From RUG100 sp034927505 (GTDB lineage: Bacteria > Bacillota > Clostridia > Peptostreptococcales > Anaerovoracaceae), in assembly GCA_034927505.1 (NCBI GenBank), contig JAYFPY010000002.1:11884-75883 (forward strand): a DNA stretch of 64,000 nt. The letters are read 5' to 3'. The translations under genes were made by a program, and so were the position numbers. Each line of letters opens with the position of its first letter. Position 1 is the stretch's first letter. The notes beneath the pieces were generated by a model that was not told the DNA's origin, searched no databases, and saw only the letters and a program-made list of their open reading frames with translations. This document shows positions 24,361 to 32,135 of the stretch, piece after piece.

Positions 24361-25005
24361 TTAAATAGTAATGTGGTCCTTTAACTTTTCAAACGTCTTG
24401 TCTCCTATTCCGTTGACGTTTTTAAGGTCTTCAAGTTTCTTGAATCCCCCGTTCTGCGACCTGTACAAGAGGATCTTTTCAGCGGTGGCCGGGCCGACTC
24501 CGGTGAGAGTCTGCAGCTCCGAATTGCTAGCTGAGTTGATGTTGACCTTGCCGGAAGCCGCCTGCGCCGATGTACCTGCTTCAGTCCCGCTGCCTGCCTG
24601 AGAAGCCGTCCCGGAAGCCGCAGCCTCTGCATTCTCACCCTTTGCCGGTATATATATCTTCTCGCCGTCTTTTATCTCGGCAGCTCTGTTGATATTGGAT
24701 ATATCGGCTTTTTCAGTCAGACCGCCGGCTTTGTCGATGGCATCCGAGACTCTCGAACCGGATTTCAGCTCGATCACCTGAGGCGTATTCACCTGCCCGC
24801 TCACATCGACAATGATCGTCTTTTCTTCTTTTTCAGTGTGCGCCTCGGCCGTGACCTTGGATTTTTCCACCGGTATCTCGTCCGGATCACCGGTCCTGAA
24901 GAAAAATACAAACACTGCCGCCAGAGCGATCAAAACGACTATGCCCCTTTTGAACAGTTTTACCTTATTCTCTGCAATGTACTCTTTTGTGAAATAGTTC
25001 TTCAT
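24361..25005 (-). CDS. comEA: ComEA-like DNA-binding competence protein
   Basis: 214 residues: one N-terminal membrane anchor (about 20-36), an SLBB domain (about 63-120) and a C-terminal helix-hairpin-helix pair (about 152-214, with VNINSASNSELQTLTGVGPA). This is the ComEA architecture, a membrane-tethered extracellular dsDNA receptor for transformation. An Ala/Gly/Ser linker separates the two domains. ComEC and ComEB are not nearby. AGGAGGG stands seven bases before the ATG, with a TTGACA-17-TAAGAT promoter. The next gene is an adhesin that starts at or just after its stop codon. Confidence 0.88.
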   Translation of the reverse strand: MKNYFTKEYIAENKVKLFKRGIVVLIALAAVFVFFFRTGDPDEIPVEKSKVTAEAHTEKEEKTIIVDVSGQVNTPQVIELKSGSRVSDAIDKAGGLTEKADISNINRAAEIKDGEKIYIPAKGENAEAAASGTASQAGSGTEAGTSAQAASGKVNINSASNSELQTLTGVGPATAEKILLYRSQNGGFKKLEDLKNVNGIGDKTFEKLKDHITI

Positions 25006-25038
25006 AAAAATAACCCTCCTGTAATGTCGATTTCCTAA

Positions 25039-25067
25039 ATCTTACATTTCAGGTGGGTTATTGTCAA
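25039..25067 (-). promoter_or_regulatory. Sigma-A-type promoter of comEA-adhesin operon
   Basis: TTGACA (25062-25067), 17 bp, TAAGAT (25039-25044) on the minus strand, 33 bases before the comEA start. Confidence 0.75.
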
Positions 25068-25084
25068 TCCGTATATGGAAAATT

Positions 25085-25744
25085 TTACAATATAATTTTT
25101 TTCCTTAGAATTTCAACGTTTTCACGGTGTAAAGGCAGGTCAGCCCAGGCCATAAATCCCTGCAGCAGCAGCTCCGGACTCAGGTTGGAACCGCTTCCGG
25201 CATCCAAAGTGGTTGACAGGAATATTTTATCGTCTGCCACATAAACGCTTAGCTCACGAATCATTCCCTTGATGTCCACATCTTTGAATTCTCTGCTTTT
25301 CTTCTTTTTCTTTTTGACAGTTATGGTTTCCTGCCCCAGAAAATCATCTGTATCCGCGACCTTCGGATTGATGGTCCCTTCTATCGGTACAGCTATGATA
25401 TATTCGGCGGCGGTGCACCTTGCTGCAGCGGATTTTTCACCGTCTTTTCCCCGCCGGCACTCAGTCACTGTTATGCCTTCCGGCATTATTTCATTGAGCT
25501 TTTCCATGATCTCTGCCGGCTCATGGTCTTCCTTCGTATCAAAATCCATCAATTCTCCGATGGAAGTGTATCCCAGAGACAGAGGCTGAGCAAACCCCAG
25601 CTTTGGATGCGGGTTGAACCCCTGCGAATACTGAAGATCCAGTCCTGTACGCTTGAACGTCCTCATAAAGAGGCGCATCATATCCAGATGTGAAGTATAT
25701 TTCATGTATCCTTCTTTGCAAAATTTCAAGATATATTTAGCCAT
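25085..25744 (-). CDS. TIGR03936 / DUF2344 family protein
   Basis: 219 residues of the DUF2344 family: the start FCKEGYMKYTSHLDMMRLF, then LQYSQGFNPHPKLGFAQPLS, are hallmark blocks. The family is regularly encoded beside, or fused to, the B12-binding-type radical SAM protein TIGR03960, which precedes it here with an 8-bp overlap. The pair's substrate is unknown; co-occurrence with rng, rplU, rpmA and obg in many Firmicutes has suggested a ribosome- or RNA-linked role. The end has a Lys-rich stretch around residue 150. Confidence 0.88.
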   Translation of the reverse strand: MAKYILKFCKEGYMKYTSHLDMMRLFMRTFKRTGLDLQYSQGFNPHPKLGFAQPLSLGYTSIGELMDFDTKEDHEPAEIMEKLNEIMPEGITVTECRRGKDGEKSAAARCTAAEYIIAVPIEGTINPKVADTDDFLGQETITVKKKKKKSREFKDVDIKGMIRELSVYVADDKIFLSTTLDAGSGSNLSPELLLQGFMAWADLPLHRENVEILRKKIIL

Positions 25745-27557
25745 TTATTCCCTCCAGTCTGCACTCCGCCATGGAATCGATACCGCAGCCCCGGCATCCG
25801 GACCTGCAGTCCGGCGTTGTGACAGCCTCCATGGCTTTCTCTCTTTCGGAAACAAGAAACTCTTTAGTGATCCCCGAGTCTATGATGTCCCACGGCAGCA
25901 CCTCATCCAAAGACCGTTCCCGCGTCGTATAGAAACCAATATCCGTTCCGGTCTCATCGATGGCTTCCTGCCACTTTTCCCAGTCAAAATGCTCGCTCCA
26001 GCTGTCGAATTTGCAGCCCTTTTCAAAAGCCGCCAGCAGCAGCTTTCCCGTTCTCCTGTCGCCTCTTGCAAACACTCCTTCAAGAGTGCTGACAGGACTG
26101 TCGTGATAATTGAAATTGACGCCTTTTACCTTTTTCAGCGCCGACCTGAGATAATCATGTTTTTCGTAAAAATCCCTGTCCTGAGCCTCCCACTGGAACG
26201 GCGTGTGGGCTTTGGGAACAAAGTTGGAAATGCTCACATTGACGGAGAATCTCCCTCCCTGTCTTCCCATTATTTCGTAATTCATATCCATGATCTTTTT
26301 AGCAATATCTGCGATCCCGGCCAGATCGTCCATAGTCTCTCCCGGCAGTCCCATCATGAAATACAGCTTGACCTTTTTCCAGCCCAGTTCTATAGCCTGC
26401 CTCATGGCAGAATAGATGTCATCTTCAGTTATGTTCTTGTTGATTATGTCCCTCAGCCTCTGAGTCCCGGCCTCCGGTGCAAAAGTCAGCCCGGTCTTCC
26501 TATATTTCTGGATCTGTTCCATCACTTCAAAACTGAAAGAATCCAGCCGCAGACTGGGCAGGGAAAGAGAAACGTCCCGTCCGCTGCACATATCCACAAG
26601 ATCCCCCGCCAGCTCTCTGAACCGTGAGTGATCCGATGTTGACAGACTGAGCAGAGACAGCTCGTCGTGGCCTGTGGCATCCAGCTGCTTTTCCACCAGC
26701 CTTTTGATCGTTTCAGGTGATCTTTCCCTTACCGGACGATAGATCATCCCGGCCTGACAGAATCTGCAGCCTCGGGTACACCCTCTGAAAGTCTCCACCA
26801 CAGCCCTGTCCTGCGCGATCTCAATGATCGGCACCAACGGTTTTTCAGGATAAGGAAGACTGTCCAGATCGCCTATGAGACACCGTCTGACCCGGTCCGG
26901 CGCGCCGTCCCGGTTTTTCGCATAAGCCGAGACCGTACCGTCCTCATTGTATTCCACGTCGTAAAAAGCCGGAACATATATCCCGTCCATCTCCACAGCC
27001 TTTTCCAAAAACTCTTCTTTCGTGCCGCATTCTTTTTTCAGCTCAACAAGAGCGGGAAGAGAAAACTCTCCGTCTCCTATGATGAACAGATCGAAAAAAT
27101 CAGCCAGCGGTTCCGGGTTGTATGCGCATGGTCCTCCCGCCACAATAACAGGCCATTCTTCCCCTCTGTCTTTTGACAGCAGAGGTATGCCTGAAAGATC
27201 CAGCATATTCAGTATATTAGTGTAGGACATCTCATACTGAAGAGTGAACCCCACCATGTCGAATTTTTTGATCTCAGTCTTCGTCTCCAGAGAGAACAGA
27301 GGCACATCCTCCTCCCTCATGAGCTTTTCCATATCGCGGGCCGGCGCGAATACCCTCTCGCAGTAAATATCATCTTTTTTATTCAATGCATCATACAGTA
27401 TCTGCATGCCCACATATGACATGCCGATCTCATATATATCCGGGAAAGCAAAAGCGAACCTGACAGTCGTCCGGTCCACCTCTTTCATGATGCAGTTCAC
27501 TTCTCCGCCGATATATCTTCCCGGCTTTTCCACTCTCTTCAGCAGTTTTTCCATCAA
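25737..27557 (-). CDS. TIGR03960 family radical SAM protein
   Basis: 606 residues. The N-terminal half is a B12-binding-like Rossmann domain without an obvious cobalamin DxHxxG motif (about 1-190). The radical SAM core starts at about 240 with CTRGCRFCQAG, giving the CxxxCxxC cluster. The C-terminus adds a Cys-rich tail, PDCRSGCRGCG, which could carry an extra Fe-S cluster. The gene begins four bases inside the HD-hydrolase gene and overlaps DUF2344, so the three are coupled. Function is not known for the family. Confidence 0.9.
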   Translation of the reverse strand: MMEKLLKRVEKPGRYIGGEVNCIMKEVDRTTVRFAFAFPDIYEIGMSYVGMQILYDALNKKDDIYCERVFAPARDMEKLMREEDVPLFSLETKTEIKKFDMVGFTLQYEMSYTNILNMLDLSGIPLLSKDRGEEWPVIVAGGPCAYNPEPLADFFDLFIIGDGEFSLPALVELKKECGTKEEFLEKAVEMDGIYVPAFYDVEYNEDGTVSAYAKNRDGAPDRVRRCLIGDLDSLPYPEKPLVPIIEIAQDRAVVETFRGCTRGCRFCQAGMIYRPVRERSPETIKRLVEKQLDATGHDELSLLSLSTSDHSRFRELAGDLVDMCSGRDVSLSLPSLRLDSFSFEVMEQIQKYRKTGLTFAPEAGTQRLRDIINKNITEDDIYSAMRQAIELGWKKVKLYFMMGLPGETMDDLAGIADIAKKIMDMNYEIMGRQGGRFSVNVSISNFVPKAHTPFQWEAQDRDFYEKHDYLRSALKKVKGVNFNYHDSPVSTLEGVFARGDRRTGKLLLAAFEKGCKFDSWSEHFDWEKWQEAIDETGTDIGFYTTRERSLDEVLPWDIIDSGITKEFLVSEREKAMEAVTTPDCRSGCRGCGIDSMAECRLEGING

Positions 27558-28099
27558 TGCCCTTTCATCAGATCATCCAGAGAAACGCCCATGATCTTTT
27601 CCAGATCGGCAACATATCTCTCCAGCTGCTCTTTTTTTATCATAATCTTTGTCATAACTTTTTTCAGCTGATCCCCGGCGTTTTTCTCAGCCTTGTTCAT
27701 GATGTATTCCATCCGTTCTTCAACGCCGACATATTTGTCATATTTCACTGTCCGGTCTCCGAGGCATACCAGATCTGTTTCAGTAGTCTTTTCCACAGGA
27801 GAGAATTCAGGATAAAACATATGGACAGCAACTATGTCTGCCACCTCATCATATCCCTGTTCCCGCAGATATTTTTCGCCCACCAGCCAGTGAGCATCTT
27901 CTACTCTAGCTATGTCGTGAAGAAGTCCCGCAGCCCTTGCAAGTCCCACATCAAGGTCGAACCTTCCTGTTTCATTCAGTTTTTCGCCAACAGTAACAGC
28001 CACATCGGCCACCGCCCTGCAGTGACCCTGCACGTGTTCCGGGGTCCCGTATTCTTTCAGCATTTCCATGCATTCTTTTTCGTCAGGATATCTTTTCAT
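27554..28099 (-). CDS. HD-domain phosphohydrolase
   Basis: 181 residues with the HD metal-binding signature: His in VQGHCRAVA, HD in GLLHDIAR, His in VAVHMFYP and Asp in CLGDRTVKYD. The domain usually hydrolyses nucleotides or cyclic dinucleotides; the substrate here is unknown. The ATG at 28099 overlaps the obg stop region and has only a weak ribosome-binding site, suggesting coupling; an earlier in-frame TTG inside obg is less likely. It lies between obg and the radical SAM gene on one strand. Confidence 0.82.
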   Translation of the reverse strand: MKRYPDEKECMEMLKEYGTPEHVQGHCRAVADVAVTVGEKLNETGRFDLDVGLARAAGLLHDIARVEDAHWLVGEKYLREQGYDEVADIVAVHMFYPEFSPVEKTTETDLVCLGDRTVKYDKYVGVEERMEYIMNKAEKNAGDQLKKVMTKIMIKKEQLERYVADLEKIMGVSLDDLMKGH

Positions 28100-28101
28100 G
28101 A

Positions 28102-29391
28102 TCAATACTCGTCAAAATATTCAAATTCAAAATCTTCGATCCTGATGATGTCGCCTTCATCAAGACCCATTGATTTCAGCTCCGCCAGAGCACCGCTCTT
28201 TTCGATATATTTATACAGATAACGCATGGATCCCATGTCGTTGAAGTTGGTGGAACTGAATATCTTCAACAGCTGCTTGCCTTCCAGAACGAATGTATTT
28301 CCTTCTTTTCGGGCAAACACCTTTCTGTATTCCGGATCGTCCGTATCGTCCTTTTCAAAATCAAAAGTCTCGATGAACTCGTCCGGTTCTTCTTCGGCCT
28401 TTGCCAGCAGAGCTGCCGCCGCCCTTATGAGAGGCTCCACCCCGTAATTGATGGGAGCAGACACTGGAAACACACTGAAGCCTTTGCTCTCTACGTGCGC
28501 TTTGAACTTTTTATACCCTTCACTGTCTTCATCTGTCATATCCATTTTATTGGCAGCTACTACCTGAGGCTTTCTCGCCAGCTTTTCCGAATAATTCGCC
28601 AGTTCGCTGTTTATCTTGTCAAAATCCTCTATAGGATCTCTGCCCTCGCTTCCAGACACATCGACCACATGGATCAGGACCTTGGTCCTTTCAATGTGCT
28701 TCAGGAATTTGAATCCCATTCCCGCGCCTTCGCTGGCGCCTTCGATGATGCCTGCGATATCGGCCATCACAAAGCCGGTGTCGGCGATGCTGACCACTCC
28801 CAGGTTGGGTTCTATGGTAGTGAAATGATAATCGGCTATCTTCGGCTTGGCCTTTGTGACCACAGACAGCAGTGTGGATTTGCCTACGTTGGGAAAGCCC
28901 ACCAGCCCCACATCAGCGATCAGTTTCAGCTCCAGTATGACGGTCCTTTCCTTTGCAAAACCTCCGGCCTCGGCAAAGTTTGGCGCCTGTCTCACAGAAT
29001 TCTTGTAGTGGACATTCCCCTTTCCGCCTTTGCCTCCTCTTGCCGCAGCAAAAGAATCCCCGGGTTTGACCAGGTCTTTCATCACATTGCCCGTTTCTTC
29101 ATCAATGACGAGAGTTCCCGCCGGCACCTTGATCACAAGGTCTTCCCCTGCGGCGCCAAAACGTTTTTTCTTCATTCCGTTCTGCCCGCTCTGAGCCTCG
29201 TATTTTCTCTTGTATCTGAAGTCCATCAGAGTCCTCAGATTGTTGTCGGCCTCAAAGATCACATCTCCGCCCTTGCCGCCGTCTCCGCCGTCGGGACCGC
29301 CCTCGGGAACATATGGTTCCCTTCGGAACGATACTGCGCCGTTGCCTCCTTTACCGGACTTTATAAAAATTTTCGCTCTGTCTACAAACAT
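28102..29391 (-). CDS. obg: Obg GTPase
   Basis: 429 residues. The Gly-rich Obg fold occupies about 1-158, the GTPase domain about 159-330 (G1 GFPNVGKST, G3 DIAG, G4 NKMD, G5 with SAP), and the C-terminal OCT domain about 345-425. It is an essential GTPase involved in 50S assembly, stress response and cell division. The gene follows rpmA, as in most bacteria, but the strong terminator at 29407-29435 lies between them, so obg may have a separate or read-through-limited supply. Confidence 0.96.
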   Translation of the reverse strand: MFVDRAKIFIKSGKGGNGAVSFRREPYVPEGGPDGGDGGKGGDVIFEADNNLRTLMDFRYKRKYEAQSGQNGMKKKRFGAAGEDLVIKVPAGTLVIDEETGNVMKDLVKPGDSFAAARGGKGGKGNVHYKNSVRQAPNFAEAGGFAKERTVILELKLIADVGLVGFPNVGKSTLLSVVTKAKPKIADYHFTTIEPNLGVVSIADTGFVMADIAGIIEGASEGAGMGFKFLKHIERTKVLIHVVDVSGSEGRDPIEDFDKINSELANYSEKLARKPQVVAANKMDMTDEDSEGYKKFKAHVESKGFSVFPVSAPINYGVEPLIRAAAALLAKAEEEPDEFIETFDFEKDDTDDPEYRKVFARKEGNTFVLEGKQLLKIFSSTNFNDMGSMRYLYKYIEKSGALAELKSMGLDEGDIIRIEDFEFEYFDEY

Positions 29392-29406
29392 ATTTTCACC
29401 ATTGTT

Positions 29407-29435
29407 TAAAAAAAGCCCCTGTGAAAACAGGGGCC
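29407..29435 (-). terminator. Strong terminator after rpmA
   Basis: Arms 29415-29421 and 29428-29434 give a perfect 7-bp GC stem (GCCCCTG/CAGGGGC), followed on the minus strand by seven T residues (29408-29414). It separates rpmA from obg. Confidence 0.85.
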
Positions 29436-29440
29436 GTTGT

Positions 29441-29701
29441 TTAAGCTTCTTTAGGATATACGCTCACTTGCTTTTTGCTTTTGTCTTTTCTCTCGAACTT
29501 TACAGCTCCGTCGATCTTTGCAAATAAAGTGTCATCTCCGCCAATGCCTACGTTATTTCCGGGATGGATCTTCGTCCCTCTCTGTCTCATTATGATGCTG
29601 CCTGCACTTACGTACTGACCGTCACCTGTTTTCACTCCAAGTCGTTTCGACTCACTGTCGCGGCCGGTCTTGGAACTACCTACTCCTTTTTTACTTGACA
29701 T
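29441..29701 (-). CDS. rpmA: 50S ribosomal protein L27, without the Prp-cleaved extension
   Basis: 86 residues, a component of the peptidyl-transferase region of the large subunit. The N-terminus is MSSKKGVGSSKTGRDSES, directly the mature-type tail, whereas Firmicutes such as Staphylococcus start with an extra segment ending in FFA that the protease Prp removes. Here that segment is missing and no prp (ysxB) gene sits between rplU and rpmA, where it normally lies; the gap is only 13 bp. The ATG at 29701 has AGGAGGTG upstream. The rest of the protein (GNNVGIGGDDTLFA) is standard. Confidence 0.95.
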   Translation of the reverse strand: MSSKKGVGSSKTGRDSESKRLGVKTGDGQYVSAGSIIMRQRGTKIHPGNNVGIGGDDTLFAKIDGAVKFERKDKSKKQVSVYPKEA

Positions 29702-29714
29702 GATTACACCTCCT

Positions 29715-30245
29715 TTATTTTGCTGCGTTTATAGTATCGATGATCACTTGCTTTGTAGCCTTTTCATCGATCTCGATATCGTTTTCTTTTGCATAAGCGA
29801 CCAGCTCATCCTTTTTCATCGACATCGATACACCCTTTTCATCGGCATTATCTGCAGTTTCTGCAGGAGCCTCGACCTTTTCAGCCGGTGCTGCTTCTGC
29901 TGCCGGTGCAGGTTCTGCTTTCTTTGCGCGCGGTTTGTCTGTGCCAATTCCTGTGATCTCTACTGCTGTATACGGCTGTCTGTGTCCCTGTTTCTTTCTG
30001 TAGTCCTTCTTTGCCTTATACTTGTAGATAACGACTTTGTCTGCCTTGCCGTTTTCGATGACTTCACCGAATACAGCGGCATCCAGATACGGTGTTCCCA
30101 CCTGGATATCTGCGCCTTCACCCATGATCAGCACATTTTCGAATTTAACTTTTTCGCCGGCTTCCAGCCCGAGTTTCTCGACGTTGATAACATCGCCTTC
30201 AGCAACTCTGTACTGTTTTCCGCCGGTTTTTATAACTGCGTACAT
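29715..30245 (-). CDS. rplU: 50S ribosomal protein L21 with C-terminal extension
   Basis: 176 residues. Residues 1-103 are a normal L21 (YAVIKTGGKQYRV, YKYKAKKDYRKKQGHRQ). Residues 104-140 are an Ala/Pro/Glu linker, and 142-176 form a small helical unit (SMKKDELVAYAKENDIEID then ATKQVIIDTIN) that resembles HeH/LEM, SAP or Rho-N type modules. Typical L21 is about 103 residues, so this is a fusion. The start at 30245 has GGAGGAAACTA before it; an upstream in-frame start would include the ribosome-binding site. It is the first gene after a consensus promoter. Confidence 0.93.
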   Translation of the reverse strand: MYAVIKTGGKQYRVAEGDVINVEKLGLEAGEKVKFENVLIMGEGADIQVGTPYLDAAVFGEVIENGKADKVVIYKYKAKKDYRKKQGHRQPYTAVEITGIGTDKPRAKKAEPAPAAEAAPAEKVEAPAETADNADEKGVSMSMKKDELVAYAKENDIEIDEKATKQVIIDTINAAK

Positions 30246-30338
30246 TAGTTTCCTCCTCATACCAGTCTCGCCATATCAGGCAGTACGGTCTCAAAATGAA
30301 TTTGTACATTTAAACGACCCGATCTGTGCGGCTTACAA
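30246..30338 (-). promoter_or_regulatory. 5' leader of rplU, possible L21 autoregulatory element
   Basis: The promoter at 30345-30373 gives a predicted leader of about 90 nucleotides, long for a simple ribosome-binding region. It has complementary GC blocks (around GATCGGGTC and GAGACCG) that could form a stem. Firmicutes often carry an L21-binding leader here. I cannot fold it reliably by eye. Confidence 0.4.
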
Positions 30339-30344
30339 TGAAAT

Positions 30345-30373
30345 ATAATATCATATCAAAATAGCTCTGTCAA
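30345..30373 (-). promoter_or_regulatory. Sigma-A-type promoter of rplU-rpmA
   Basis: TTGACA (30368-30373), 17 bp spacer, TATTAT (30345-30350) on the minus strand. The -35 box begins seven bases after the hydA stop codon. Confidence 0.8.
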
Positions 30374-30379
30374 CTGATT

Positions 30380-32119
30380 TTACTGCTCTGCTCCCTGCTC
30401 CGAAGTCGGATAATGAACATGCAGCAGCTTGTGCGAGTTGTCCTTGATGATGACACGATAAGCTCTTGTGATGAACGGGTTGGCATCTGAATGTCTGATC
30501 CTTGAAAGCTTGTCGTTCATATACAGTGCGTCCGATCTTTCTTCTCTGATCTCTCTGTCAGATCTAGGCTGTCCGCCTCCGGCGATACATCCCGACGGGC
30601 AGGCCATTACTTCTACGAAGTGATATTCGGCTTCTCCCGCTTCGATCTTTCTGATCAGTTCCTCTGCGTTTGCGAGTCCGTTGACTATGGCGATCTTTAC
30701 GATCATGTCCTTGTATGGGATGTGTACATCCTTTACGCCTTCCAGACCTCTTACTCCGCTGAAACTTATATTTGTAAATGTGTTGTTGTCTTTAGTGTCT
30801 ACCAGTCTTCTTACTACGGCCTCAGTAACGCCGCCTGTAACTCCGAAGATGACTCCGGCGCCGGAGAACATTCCATAGTGGAGATCGCATGCTTCAGGTT
30901 CCAGCATATCGAATTCGATACCGGCCTGAATGATCATGTCGCCCAGCTCCTGAGTAGTCAGCACCAGATCCGTATCCGGTTCTCCGTCAGTTGTGAACTC
31001 GTCTCTTGCAGCTTCGTCCTTCTTTGCAGTACACGGCATTATAGCAACTACGAAAGGTTTCCTCGTATCTGTCATATGTCCCGCATTGACCTTCGGTTCT
31101 TCCTTGACTACAGCCGAGAACATGCCCATCGGTGACTTGCAGGAAGATATCTGCGGCATCAGTTCAGGATGTCTGTTTTCCACATATCTGATCCAGCCCG
31201 GACAGCATGAAGTGAACAGAGGAAGTTTTTCTCCATTCTCCAGCTTGCGGAGGAATTCATTGGATTCCTCAACTACTGTAAGGTCGGCTCCGAATGAGGT
31301 ATCATATATTTCGTCGAATCCCAGCTTTCTCAGAGCTGCTACCATGAGAGGCATGACGTTTTCTTCATGACTCAGTCCGAACATTTCTCCCAGAGCGCTC
31401 CTTACTGCAGGAGCAACCTGTACGATAGTCCTCAGTTCAGGATCATCGATGGCGTTCCATGCATATTTGATTTGGTTTTTGATATCTATAGCTCCGGTCG
31501 GACATACAGCGGCACACTGTCCGCAGTTTACGCAGTCAGTTGCAGCTATCGGATCTCCGAAAGCCGGCGATACTTCTACATCGTATCCTCTGCCTACGAA
31601 ATCTATGGCTCCTACGTTCTGTATTTCAGAGCACATTCTCACGCAGTCTCCGCAGTGGATGCATTTGTTCTGGTCACGTACTATTGATTTCGAACTCTTG
31701 TCTACTTCGAACCATGTCTTGAGAGCCTTCTGGCTCTTGTCGAACTGTACCTTGTCGATGCCCAGTCTTCTTGAGAGGGTCTGCAGTGAGCAGTTCCCGC
31801 TCCTTGAGCATGTCGTACATTCTCTGCAGTGGCTGGAAAGCAGCATCTTCAGGATCAGCCTTCTGTGCTTGTGCAGTTTCTTTGTATTTGTCTTGATTAT
31901 CATTCCATCCTTTGGAGGGGTGGAACATGATGTCATGATCCTGCCTTTGTCATCTTCGACGATACACATCCTGCATGCGCCGTAAGTTGAAAGGTCTGAG
32001 TAGTAACAGAAAGTAGGAATATCAATCCCGGCCTTCCTGATAACTTCCAGGACATTTTTTTCATCTGTGAACGGAGTCATTTCCCCGTTTATTGTAATAA
32101 ATTTTGTATTTTTATTCAT
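30380..32119 (-). CDS. hydA: [FeFe] hydrogenase catalytic subunit of the trimeric NADH/ferredoxin type
   Basis: 579 residues. N-terminal [2Fe-2S] domain (Cys in CYYSDLSTYGACRMC), a His/Cys3 [4Fe-4S] site (HCRECTTCSRSGNC), two ferredoxin clusters (CIHCGDCVRMC, CVNCGQCAAVC), then the H-cluster domain with all three signatures: TSCCPGW, MPCTAKKDE and the EVMACPSGC motif with the following GGGQP. This is the complete set for catalysis, so active H2 formation or uptake is expected. It ends the hydCBA operon. In the family the trimer couples H2 to NADH and reduced ferredoxin together (electron bifurcation or confurcation). Confidence 0.95.
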   Translation of the reverse strand: MNKNTKFITINGEMTPFTDEKNVLEVIRKAGIDIPTFCYYSDLSTYGACRMCIVEDDKGRIMTSCSTPPKDGMIIKTNTKKLHKHRRLILKMLLSSHCRECTTCSRSGNCSLQTLSRRLGIDKVQFDKSQKALKTWFEVDKSSKSIVRDQNKCIHCGDCVRMCSEIQNVGAIDFVGRGYDVEVSPAFGDPIAATDCVNCGQCAAVCPTGAIDIKNQIKYAWNAIDDPELRTIVQVAPAVRSALGEMFGLSHEENVMPLMVAALRKLGFDEIYDTSFGADLTVVEESNEFLRKLENGEKLPLFTSCCPGWIRYVENRHPELMPQISSCKSPMGMFSAVVKEEPKVNAGHMTDTRKPFVVAIMPCTAKKDEAARDEFTTDGEPDTDLVLTTQELGDMIIQAGIEFDMLEPEACDLHYGMFSGAGVIFGVTGGVTEAVVRRLVDTKDNNTFTNISFSGVRGLEGVKDVHIPYKDMIVKIAIVNGLANAEELIRKIEAGEAEYHFVEVMACPSGCIAGGGQPRSDREIREERSDALYMNDKLSRIRHSDANPFITRAYRVIIKDNSHKLLHVHYPTSEQGAEQ

Positions 32120-32135
32120 TGCCAGGTCCTCCTTT

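Noticed and set aside
25653..26627. Plus-strand open frame of 324 codons
   Set aside because: Antisense to the radical SAM gene and DUF2344, both strongly supported.
28495..29409. Plus-strand open frame of 304 codons
   Set aside because: Antisense to obg, which has all GTPase motifs.
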